NCBI GenBank assembly: GCA_002686945.1
Contig: NYYZ01000032.1
Location: 1 to 64,000, forward strand
Reading direction: 5' to 3'
Length of the DNA: 64,000 nucleotides
Source: Planctomycetota bacterium
GTDB lineage: Bacteria; Planctomycetota; UBA1135; GCA-002686595
In this document: in pieces, positions 1 through 6,987 of the stretch
Numbering within the stretch: position 1 is the stretch's first letter
How the letters are laid out: every line of letters starts with the position of its first letter
The notes under the pieces: generated by a model
Database searches by the model: none
Told to the model about the DNA's origin: nothing
The model's input: only the letters and a program-made list of their open reading frames with translations
Made by a program: the position numbers and the translations under genes

Positions 1-176
1 TGGTCCAGATTCGGCGTGGTCTCACGCTCATACCCCAGATGGTGCACATGCCCCGCATGCAAAGCATCAAAGACCACGACTACGACTGTGCGTGAGCGCT
101 GCTCAACGCCGCAGCCCACAAGCCCCATCAAGAAAGCCAGCACCCATGGCGCTGGCCGAGTGTGGTCTCGACCCAT
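1..176 (-). CDS. Sulfatase/alkaline-phosphatase superfamily lipoprotein, N-terminal part only
   Basis: The gene runs off the left edge; only about 58 codons are visible, from ATG at 176. The N-terminus has a hydrophobic stretch (WVLAFLMGLVGC) ending in a lipobox, so it should be a lipidated exported protein. After it comes RTVVVVVFDALHAGHVHHLGYERETTPNLD, split here as VVVVVFDALHAGH and YERETTPNLD, the classic start of the sulfatase fold: the Asp of VFDAL is the usual first metal ligand, and the GYERETTPNLD segment is typical of sulfatases acting on sulfated glycans. The modified Cys/Ser motif lies outside the window, so substrate and activity cannot be judged. A TAGGAT hexamer lies 6 nt upstream of the ATG. 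It is divergent from the foldase gene at 370. Confidence 0.75.
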   Translation of the reverse strand, partial: MGRDHTRPAPWVLAFLMGLVGCGVEQRSRTVVVVVFDALHAGHVHHLGYERETTPNLD

Positions 177-355
177 GGGGGTATCCTAGCGCGAGCTCCA
201 TCGGGAATCGGCATGGCTGGACTCGATCTGGACGGGGCCTGCAAGCCGTACACCTCATCAACCCTCAGCCCCTGCGGTGCAACGCAGCGACCATCGATGG
301 TCTCATGTAAGTCACCTGGGGTGCCAGAATGGGGCCTCCAGGGCCCCCCTGGCGC

Positions 356-361
356 TACCAT
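356..361 (+). promoter_or_regulatory. Possible -10 element (TACCAT) for the foldase/microcompartment operon
   Basis: GCGCTACCAT ends 8 nt before the ATG at 370, so the predicted transcript would start at or just before the start codon. An AGGGGG string in the gap could alternatively act as a ribosome binding site. No convincing -35 was seen. Confidence 0.35.
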
Positions 362-369
362 AGGGGGCA

Positions 370-1818
370 ATGAAAGCACAGCTTGCCTGCCTTCTGGCCC
401 TGACAGCCCTGGCTCCGGGGCAACTTGAGGCCCAGCAGCCCGACCAGAAGCGGCCGGCGCCGCCTGCCCCCGAGGTGCCTCCCCAACAGGAACCGGACAA
501 GCCGCGCCTGGGAGTCGAACTGGCGGCCATCGGTCCCGACTGCCGCTTGACCTTCACAGAACTCGATGACCTTCTGCTGGCCCGCCATGGGAACTCACCT
601 CTGGGTCAGGACACCCTCGCGGCCCTAGCTCAGTTGGTGGTGGTGCAAGAACTCGCCAAGAGTGAGGGAATCACCGCCAGTCGGGCGGATCTCAACCAAC
701 GCTGGCGGACCCTGGAGGAACAAATCATTTCCAGCGGCACGGCGGCCAGTCTGACGGACTACCTTGAACAACAGGGCATCAACCGCAAGACCTTTCAACG
801 ACACCTGCGCTTGTCGGTGTTGCACGAACGCCTGGCTCGCAAGGCTTTAGGATTGGGCCCGGATGATCCCATCAGCGGCGAACAACAAACCCACTGGTTG
901 AATGGGGTCGTGGATAGCCTGGAACAAAAAAAAGGCGAATACCCCTGGATCGATGGAACGGTGCTGACAATCGGTCCACACTTGATTTCACGCCAGACCT
1001 TTGGGGAGTACCTGCGCAAAAGCCTGCCCTCCGATCAATTACGGGAGGCCTGCTACGAATTGCTGCTCGTTGAACGCATCGCTGCGCGCTTGCCGGACCT
1101 GGCCCCAGACGCTGTCGAAGCTGCAGTAGGCACCGAGATCGCCCGACGACGAAAAGAAGTGGAAGCAAACAGCAACTTCCAGGGAGTGGCCTACGAGCAG
1201 CTACTCAAGGCCCAGGGACTTTCTCTGGCTACCGTGCGCCGGGACCCGGCGATCCGCGCAGCAGCCATGGCACACCTCTTTGTAGACCGCACCCATGGGG
1301 ACGCAGAACTACGCGCGGTCTATGAGGAAGAGCGCAACCTCTTCGACAGCCTGTACGGAGAAGGCCATGCCATCAGCGTTCTGGTGCTGAGCGCTGCCCG
1401 CTTTGCCAATGAACTCAATCCACGAACTTTTGAAGCGGCCGAATCGGAGCTCGAAGCGATGAAAGCGCAGATCGCCAGCCCAAAGGACTTCGAACGCCTG
1501 GTGGGCCTGCACTCGGACGAGCCCGCCAGCCGGGAGCGCAAGGGTTTCCTGGGCATCATCACAAGGGGCTCGCGGCTGGTCCCCGAGACCGTGCGCACGG
1601 CTCTTTGGGCCCACATCGACAAGGGCAAGGAATCACCAGAGGGCTCTCTACTGGGCCCTCTGCGCCTCCAGGGTGGGGTCTTGCTGCTCCAAATCGGCTC
1701 CCATCGTCCCCTGCCCACCTGGGAAGAGATGCGCGACCACGTCCACCAGGAACTGCGCCGACGGCTGGTGAGCGATGCCCTGCCTCGGGCAGCAGTTTCC
1801 ACCTGGCTCGACCTGTAG
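370..1818 (+). CDS. SurA/PpiC-like periplasmic foldase (peptidylprolyl isomerase)
   Basis: A 482-residue exported protein with an N-terminal signal peptide (residues 1 to about 21) followed by a Pro-rich linker. Residues about 50-300 are helical and resemble the chaperone part of SurA/PrsA proteins. The C-terminal region (about 330-455: HAISVLVLSAARFA, DFERLVGLHSDE, RKGFLGIITRGS, GSLLGPLRLQGGVLLLQIG) has the layout of a parvulin-type PpiC domain, including the '(G/S)xxxGPxxxxxGxxLLxI' end. The family folds outer-membrane or secreted proteins and often catalyses prolyl isomerisation. The gene ends only 11 nt before the first EutN gene, so it may be the first gene of that operon, although its function has no obvious link to microcompartments. 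A run of eight A's within the gene at about 925-932 does not break the frame. Confidence 0.7.
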   Translation: MKAQLACLLALTALAPGQLEAQQPDQKRPAPPAPEVPPQQEPDKPRLGVELAAIGPDCRLTFTELDDLLLARHGNSPLGQDTLAALAQLVVVQELAKSEGITASRADLNQRWRTLEEQIISSGTAASLTDYLEQQGINRKTFQRHLRLSVLHERLARKALGLGPDDPISGEQQTHWLNGVVDSLEQKKGEYPWIDGTVLTIGPHLISRQTFGEYLRKSLPSDQLREACYELLLVERIAARLPDLAPDAVEAAVGTEIARRRKEVEANSNFQGVAYEQLLKAQGLSLATVRRDPAIRAAAMAHLFVDRTHGDAELRAVYEEERNLFDSLYGEGHAISVLVLSAARFANELNPRTFEAAESELEAMKAQIASPKDFERLVGLHSDEPASRERKGFLGIITRGSRLVPETVRTALWAHIDKGKESPEGSLLGPLRLQGGVLLLQIGSHRPLPTWEEMRDHVHQELRRRLVSDALPRAAVSTWLDL

Positions 1819-1829
1819 AATCTAGACCC

Positions 1830-2126
1830 ATGCAAATTGCGAAGATCATCGGCAGCCTGGTGGCCACCCAAAAGGACGAGGGTCTACGCGACCACAAACT
1901 TCTGGTGTGCCAGGTGCACAACCACGAGAACAAGCCAAAGGACCAGTACGTCATCGCGGTGGACGCGGTGGGCGCGGGCCCGGGAGACCTTGTGCTCTAC
2001 GCCACGGGCTCCAGCGCGCGCCAGACCAACTTGACCAAAGACCGTCCCTGCGATGCCGTGGTCATGGCGGTTGTAGATTCCTGGGATCAGGACGGCAGCA
2101 ACGTATACGAGAAGTGGAGCGAATGA
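1830..2126 (+). CDS. EutN/CcmL-type microcompartment vertex (BMC-P) protein 1
   Basis: A 98-residue protein of the EutN/CcmL/PduN family, which forms pentamers that cap the vertices of bacterial microcompartment shells. Diagnostic features: the start MQIAKIIGSLVATQKDEGL (family pattern: xxGxVVaTxKxxxLxGxkLL), the central segment AVDAVGAGPGDLVLYATGSSAR (family pattern: aVDxvGAGxGdxVlvxxGssaR) and the length of about 100 residues. It is the first of three tandem family members that differ clearly in sequence, as in planctomycete shells where three distinct vertex proteins are encoded together. It starts 11 nt after the foldase gene and ends 4 nt before the second copy. Confidence 0.9.
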   Translation: MQIAKIIGSLVATQKDEGLRDHKLLVCQVHNHENKPKDQYVIAVDAVGAGPGDLVLYATGSSARQTNLTKDRPCDAVVMAVVDSWDQDGSNVYEKWSE

Positions 2127-2130
2127 GACC

Positions 2131-2436
2131 ATGTACCTGGGCCGAGTAACCGGGCGCGTAGTCGCCACTCAGCAGTACGAAGGGCTCGAGGGAGTGCCCT
2201 TGCAGGTCGTGCAGCCCCTGGACGAAACCGGCGCCCCCATGGGCGGCAGTTTGGTGGCTTGCAGCGCGATCTCCAGCGGCCCAGGAGATCTGATCCACTA
2301 TGTGGATGGACGCGAGGCAGCCCTGGCCCTGCCCGACGAGACCTTCGTACCAGTGGACGCCACGATCTTGGGCTTCGTGGAACAGGCAGTAGTCGGCAAT
2401 CGCAACCTGGCTTCAGATCTGGAACCTTCGCGATGA
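2131..2436 (+). CDS. EutN/CcmL-type microcompartment vertex (BMC-P) protein 2
   Basis: A 101-residue second vertex protein: MYLGRVTGRVVATQQYEGLEG at the start (written here in full only to the family's GRVVAT core), then ACSAISSGPGDLIHYVDGREA in the middle. Compared with copy 1 the conserved 'GAGxGD' reads SSGPGD and the GSSAR loop is DGREA, so it has diverged in the pore-facing loop. Its stop overlaps the next start by ATGA (2433-2436), which implies translational coupling. Fold and family are secure; a distinct structural role relative to copies 1 and 3 is only inferred from divergence. Confidence 0.88.
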   Translation: MYLGRVTGRVVATQQYEGLEGVPLQVVQPLDETGAPMGGSLVACSAISSGPGDLIHYVDGREAALALPDETFVPVDATILGFVEQAVVGNRNLASDLEPSR

Positions 2437-2741
2437 TCCTGGCGGATGTGATTGGCACGGTGGTCTCCCCCATACAAGTCAAGGCCCTCGATGGCTTCAC
2501 CCTCCTGATGGTGCGCCCGGTCACACCAGACGGCAAGGCCACGGGCAAGACGCGTATTGCCCTGGACAAGATCGGCGCGGGCGTTGGCGACCGGGTACTG
2601 ATGATCGACGAGGGCAACTCCGGGCGCCAGATCCTCAAGGACCCCAGCGCACCGATCAAATCCCTCATCGTGGGCTTCGTCGATGCGGTGGAAGTACACG
2701 GCAAGCTGACCTACGACCACCGCCAGATCCAGCAGCCCTGA
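2433..2741 (+). CDS. EutN/CcmL-type microcompartment vertex (BMC-P) protein 3
   Basis: A 102-residue third vertex protein starting MILADVIGTVVSPIQVKALDG and carrying the central KIGAGVGDRVLMIDEGNSGRQI segment, where GAGVGD and GNSGRQ match the family's GAGxGD and GSSAR positions. The C-terminus (LIVGFVDAVEV) gives the usual last strand 'vIGIVDxv'. The ATG overlaps the preceding stop by 4 nt, and the class II aldolase begins 19 nt after its stop. The three copies plus the aldolase form one compact operon. Confidence 0.88.
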   Translation: MILADVIGTVVSPIQVKALDGFTLLMVRPVTPDGKATGKTRIALDKIGAGVGDRVLMIDEGNSGRQILKDPSAPIKSLIVGFVDAVEVHGKLTYDHRQIQQP

Positions 2742-2760
2742 CACCCAGCAAGCGAATCCA

Positions 2761-3480
2761 ATGCAACCATCCGATCCCGCCTGGAGCGACGAAGAAGCCC
2801 GACTACGCACTGCGATCTGCAAGATCGGGGAGTTGTGCTACAGCCGCGGTACTGTGGTCGCCGCCGATGGCAATATTTCTGCCCGCATGCGGGATGATTC
2901 AATCCTGGTGACGCCCACCGGCAGCATGAAGGGCTTTCTCAACCCGCACCAGATCGCCAAACTTGCTCCAGACGGCACGCCCTCCCCCGTGGGGCCCAAG
3001 CCCTCCAGCGAAATCGGCATCCACATGGTGGCCTATGAGGAGCGCCCGGATGTGCGCGCCATCCTGCACGCCCACCCACCTCACGCAGTGGCCATGACCA
3101 TCGCTGGCATCGATTTGCAGATGCCGGTCATCCCGGAGGTGATCGTGACCATCGGAGGAATCCCCACAGCCCCTTTCGGCACACCGGGTACGCCTGAGTT
3201 GCCAGAGACAATCCGCGAGATCATACGCTGCTCCGATACTGTGATGATGAAGAACCACGGCTCGGTGACCCTGGGTACCAACCTGATGGAAGCCTTCAAG
3301 AAGCTCGACATGCTGGAACACACCGCGCGCATTCTCTGGCTGGCGCACACTGCCAAGGGCGGCCTCGATCCCCTGCCCCCGGAAGATGTACAGAAGCTCC
3401 TGGCCACGCGGACAGCCCTGGGCATCACCCAGCGCAATACGTTGGAAACCAGCTGCGGCCTGCCCCAAGAGGACAACTAG
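2761..3480 (+). CDS. Class II aldolase, L-fuculose-1-phosphate aldolase-like, microcompartment-associated
   Basis: A 239-residue zinc aldolase of the AraD/FucA family. Visible active-site elements: GNIS at 38-41 (phosphate loop), SSE with Glu84 (the general acid/base position of Glu73 in FucA), His103 and His105 in LHAHPPHA and His166 in KNHG (the three zinc ligands). Family members cleave sugar 1-phosphates such as L-fuculose-1-P or L-rhamnulose-1-P into dihydroxyacetone phosphate and lactaldehyde. Planctomycete microcompartments are known to metabolise the lactaldehyde released from fucose and rhamnose, and a class II aldolase is their signature enzyme, so the position after three vertex proteins fits. 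The substrate is not proven by sequence. The stop TAG shares the palindrome CTAG with the stop of the convergent stress protein gene. Confidence 0.87.
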   Translation: MQPSDPAWSDEEARLRTAICKIGELCYSRGTVVAADGNISARMRDDSILVTPTGSMKGFLNPHQIAKLAPDGTPSPVGPKPSSEIGIHMVAYEERPDVRAILHAHPPHAVAMTIAGIDLQMPVIPEVIVTIGGIPTAPFGTPGTPELPETIREIIRCSDTVMMKNHGSVTLGTNLMEAFKKLDMLEHTARILWLAHTAKGGLDPLPPEDVQKLLATRTALGITQRNTLETSCGLPQEDN

Positions 3481-4376
3481 TCCGCCGCAACGGGACATTC
3501 AAAGCCGTCAGGCTTGAGCACCAGCAAGGAGCAGCCCAGCCTTCCCATCAAGCGTTCAGCCGTCTCACCTACAAAAATGCCCGCGCGACCAGCCCGGGAC
3601 AAACTGCCCAAGACCAGCAGGTCCGGCACCAGGTGCCCGACGGTTTCCTTGATGGCACGGGCTGGACTCTTGCGCGAAAGATGCACTGTGGGCGGCGCGG
3701 ACAGATCCAAGTTCCCGCAGCGTTCCAGAACCGCGACCCTGGTTTCCTCCCGAAGGTTTGAAAGCTCCTCCTGCCAGGCCTCAGGGTCATCCCCCTGGAA
3801 GCGTTCTTGCGCTTCTGAATCGTGTCGCCAGGCGTGAACAATGTGCAGCGCAGCCCCGCGCCAGCGTGCAAGAGAAGCAGCCCAGCCCAGAGCCTGATCT
3901 CCGACGCCCGTCAGGTCGGTCGCCACGAGGATCAGCTTGTGCTCCAGATCATGCCCTGGCTTGACCACCCAAACCGGCGCGGGACACTTACGCACGAGTT
4001 TCGTGGCCACGCTTCCGAGGCGTCGGCCGCTGGGTGCCTCCAGCCGATCGCGCTTGCCCACGAGAATCAAGTCGGCGGACTCGTTGAGAGCAGCCCGCAG
4101 CAGGGCCAGCCAGGGGCGTTGATCGGTGACCTCAAGCCGTGTTCTCAAACCCGCTCCAATCGCCTCCGTGACCATTGCGTCGAGAGCCGCCTTGCCCGCA
4201 TCACCGATGGGCACCGTGCGGCCCTCGTGCCATGTGGAGTGCATGATCGTGACGCGCGCACCCACCTGACACGCCAAGGCCAAGGCCTGATTGAAGGCAC
4301 CACGGGAACCCTGGCTGACTTCTTGGGAGCGGGGCTGGAGTTCAACCCCAACCCACATGTCGAGAATCCGTTCCAT
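3477..4376 (-). CDS. Tandem universal stress protein (two UspA domains)
   Basis: 299 residues from ATG 4376; an upstream extension of the frame to 4460 is not Usp-like. Domain 1 (about 1-140) starts MERILDMWVGVELQPRS and ends ADLILVGKRDR followed by a Gly-rich GRRLGSVATKLVRKCPAPVWVV segment; domain 2 (about 145-299) starts KLILVATDLTG and ends LLVLGSLSRAGRAGIFVGETAERL. Domain 2 has 'GSLSRxGxxGxxxGxxAE', close to the ATP-binding G-2x-G-9x-G(S/T) signature; in domain 1 it is less regular. Such tandem proteins act in stress and energy-limitation responses, often binding nucleotide. Not part of the microcompartment operon: it is convergent to it, overlapping by 4 nt at the stop codons. Confidence 0.85.
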   Translation of the reverse strand: MERILDMWVGVELQPRSQEVSQGSRGAFNQALALACQVGARVTIMHSTWHEGRTVPIGDAGKAALDAMVTEAIGAGLRTRLEVTDQRPWLALLRAALNESADLILVGKRDRLEAPSGRRLGSVATKLVRKCPAPVWVVKPGHDLEHKLILVATDLTGVGDQALGWAASLARWRGAALHIVHAWRHDSEAQERFQGDDPEAWQEELSNLREETRVAVLERCGNLDLSAPPTVHLSRKSPARAIKETVGHLVPDLLVLGSLSRAGRAGIFVGETAERLMGRLGCSLLVLKPDGFECPVAAD

Positions 4377-4555
4377 GGAGTAGGTCGCTGTACCGGAGAG
4401 GAGACGCAGGGATACACCCAGGGGCACAGGGCGGGGGAGTCTAGCGTCAGGGCCGCGCAAGGACCCCCCGGATCACCCGAAATTGCCTTCTCGGGGCCCC
4501 AGACGGGCCAGACTCGCCTCCCAACCGGACCGACCCCTCCCTGACAATCCTCCCA

Positions 4556-5950
4556 CTACAGACGCCGAGGCGGGCAAGCCCTGCGGGCTGCTTCGATCTC
4601 CTCACGCCGCTGCTCGAAACCCTCGCGGCCCATCAGCCCATAGGCCGCAATCTTCCCCGCCTCGACCCCCGGCTGATCGAAGGCATCGACCCCGTAGTGC
4701 TCACCCATCACCGCTACGGCCAACTCCATCATATAGAGGTACTGCCCCAGAGTGTGCTCGGTCACCCGCGGGAAGGAGATGGTCAAGTTTGGCCGCTGGG
4801 CTTCGGTCAAAGCAATGCGCGTGCCTTCACGCTCGGCCTCAAACAACTCGCCCAGGCTGCGCCCACCGAGGTAGGCCAGCGCATCCCGGTCTCCATAATC
4901 AGGAGGAATCGGAACGTGGTGGTCTGGGTGTTCAATAGCCAACAGGGTGAACCACTTGTCATGAGGCCCCTCAACAAACAACTGGCTCTGACTGTGCTGA
5001 TCCGTGACCCCCACCGCGCGTACTGGCGTAGGGCCAGCGAAGACCTCTTGACCATCACGATTGAAACGCTTGCCGAGGGACTCCGCCAGCAATTGGGCAT
5101 ACCAATCCGCGAGATGCCGTAGGCGATGGCCGTAGGCGAAAGTCACTGCGATAGGCTTGTGCTTTTCCTGTTGCATGCAGGATTGAATCCCCGCCAGCAT
5201 CAAGGATGGGTTCTCGAACAAGTCGCCGGTCTCACAACGCTCGTCCATGTCTGCCGCGCCCTTGAGCAGACCCGAAGTATCGATGCCAATCAGTGCCGAA
5301 GACAACAACCCCACAGGGGAGAGCACACTGAACCGTCCGCCAACCCCCTCGGGCACATCGAAAGAAACATACCCCTCTTCTTCCACAATCGGCCGCAACA
5401 CACCCGCGCTGGCATCGGTGGTAACAACAATGTGCTCACCATGGGCCTCCTTTCCCACGCGCTCGATCAGAGCACGCCTGAAAATCAGGAACTGAGACAT
5501 GGTCTCCGCAGTAGAGCCCGACTTGGAAATCACGTTGAACAGACACGTGGAGGGATCGACCCTATCGAGGAATTCTCCCACAAGATCCGGATCCACGTTG
5601 TCCAAGACAAACAGACGCGGCAGTCCGTGAGCCCCAAACATCTCGTGGTAGGGACTGTGCATGGCCGAGTGCAGAGCGCGATTTCCCAGAGCCGACCCCC
5701 CGATGCCCAAAACCACGATGTTCTCGAAACGCCCGCGCTGTTCTTCAGCGTAGGCCAGGATGCGCTCATGCCAGGCACCGCCGACGGGCAGGGTCTGAAA
5801 GCGCAGGTCATTGTCTGCGCGAGCTCGCACCGCCGCCAAGGCCACCCGAGAGGGTTCCTTCAAAGCCTGCATGCGCTCTTCCGTCAGGCCGTGCTCAACA
5901 CCGACGGCGTCGGCAGAAATGTTCGTCCAATCGATTGAGACAAGGTCCAT
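4556..5950 (-). CDS. pgi: Glucose-6-phosphate isomerase
   Basis: 464 residues. It interconverts glucose-6-phosphate and fructose-6-phosphate in glycolysis and gluconeogenesis. Both family signatures are present: GVGGRFSVLSPVG in the middle and YGVDAFDQPGVEAGK near the C-terminus. The sugar-phosphate loop VISKSGSTAET and the GIGGSALG glycine loop are intact. The length matches the short bacterial PGI class of about 430-470 residues (GPI A-like, as in Bacillus) rather than the 550-residue proteobacterial form. A TAGAGT hexamer lies in the upstream region. It stands alone, with no other glycolytic genes beside it. Confidence 0.95.
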   Translation of the reverse strand: MDLVSIDWTNISADAVGVEHGLTEERMQALKEPSRVALAAVRARADNDLRFQTLPVGGAWHERILAYAEEQRGRFENIVVLGIGGSALGNRALHSAMHSPYHEMFGAHGLPRLFVLDNVDPDLVGEFLDRVDPSTCLFNVISKSGSTAETMSQFLIFRRALIERVGKEAHGEHIVVTTDASAGVLRPIVEEEGYVSFDVPEGVGGRFSVLSPVGLLSSALIGIDTSGLLKGAADMDERCETGDLFENPSLMLAGIQSCMQQEKHKPIAVTFAYGHRLRHLADWYAQLLAESLGKRFNRDGQEVFAGPTPVRAVGVTDQHSQSQLFVEGPHDKWFTLLAIEHPDHHVPIPPDYGDRDALAYLGGRSLGELFEAEREGTRIALTEAQRPNLTISFPRVTEHTLGQYLYMMELAVAVMGEHYGVDAFDQPGVEAGKIAAYGLMGREGFEQRREEIEAARRACPPRRL

Positions 5951-6102
5951 GCTGGGTCGGGGTGAAAAGGTCGTGACCCCACTCTAGCCCCGAGCAAGCA
6001 CAGACCCCAACCCGGGCAGGGCAAATTCAAGGGAGCCAGGACAACATGCCCGTTGGGCCCAGCAAGATGCGCCGGGACAGACCCCGATCACGCCCGGACC
6101 AC

Positions 6103-6783
6103 CTAGTCACGCCCAGACAACAGGGTCACGTAGTAGAACAGAGTCGCAATCGCAGTGAGAGCCCCGGCCACATAGGTCATGGCCGCCGCACCGAGCACAT
6201 CCGAAACGCCTTTCTGTTCCTCAGCGCTTGAGACGATGCCCGCCTCGGCCAAGACCGCTTTGGCGCGCTTGGATGCATCAAATTCCACCGGCAGGGTCAC
6301 CAGCTGGAAGATCACCGTGAAACTGAACAATATCACGCCCACCCAGGCCAGAGCCGGTTGCTGCAGCAACATGCCTGCGATGAAAATCCAGATCCAAGAC
6401 CTCGAACCCATCATGGTCATGGGCACAAGGCTCGAGCGCATACCCAACCAAGCGTACTGCTGCACATCTTGAATCGCGTGCCCCGCTTCGTGAGCCCCCA
6501 CCGCGATGGCAGAAATCGAACGGCCATCATGCACCTCTGGCGAGAGGCGCAGGGTCTTGGTACGGGGATCGTAGTGATCGGACAGAAAGCCGCCCACGCG
6601 TTCCACCGTCACCTCAGCACCTCCCGCCCGGGCCACGGCCCTGGCGGCCTCCGCCCCTGTCATGCCCGAGCGTACGCCCACTTTGGCATAACGCTTGAAG
6701 GTGGACTTGACCCGCATGGAGGCAAAAAACGCCAGCAACATGAAAGGGCCGACGACAAGAAAGAAACGAGGATCGAAAAACAT
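6103..6783 (-). CDS. YugP-type membrane zinc metallopeptidase
   Basis: 226 residues of the YugP/neutral zinc metallopeptidase family. An N-terminal membrane segment (residues about 6-23) is followed by the zinc motif HEAGH at 98-102 in VGAHEAGHAIQDVQQY, and by two or three further hydrophobic segments (FIAGMLLQQPALAWVGVILFSFTVIFQLVTL read as two blocks, and YVAGALTAIATLFYYVTLL at the end). Family members are integral membrane proteins with a probable proteolytic role in envelope quality control; targets are not established. The sequence VEFDASKRAKAVLAEAG is a conserved family segment near the C-terminus. The 200 nt upstream show no second gene. Confidence 0.88.
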   Translation of the reverse strand: MFFDPRFFLVVGPFMLLAFFASMRVKSTFKRYAKVGVRSGMTGAEAARAVARAGGAEVTVERVGGFLSDHYDPRTKTLRLSPEVHDGRSISAIAVGAHEAGHAIQDVQQYAWLGMRSSLVPMTMMGSRSWIWIFIAGMLLQQPALAWVGVILFSFTVIFQLVTLPVEFDASKRAKAVLAEAGIVSSAEEQKGVSDVLGAAAMTYVAGALTAIATLFYYVTLLSGRD

Positions 6784-6987
6784 GGTCAGTAGCGGGTTTG
6801 GGTGTCCCTTCTATTGGGATCGGATCGCTGTGAATTCCACCTCCGGACAGAGGCGGGATGGAGTGACTACGCCAGAGTCCCCTCTGGCTGGAAACAGGAT
6901 AAGCAAGAACCAGGTAAGAATCGAGATCGAATGGATTTGCAGGTGTCCAGAGGACAGAAACACCATTCACCAGTCTCAGGGCGGTTC

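Noticed and set aside
925..932. Run of eight A's inside the foldase gene
   Set aside because: Could promote slippage, but the frame is intact across it and encodes ordinary Lys residues; no evidence of programmed frameshifting.
2087..2704. Minus-strand frame of about 200 codons across the vertex-protein genes
   Set aside because: Shadow of three convincing EutN genes; Arg/Pro-rich and without start signals.
5126..5938. Open frame of 270 codons on the plus strand
   Set aside because: Antisense to pgi; composition typical of reverse-strand shadow in GC-rich DNA.
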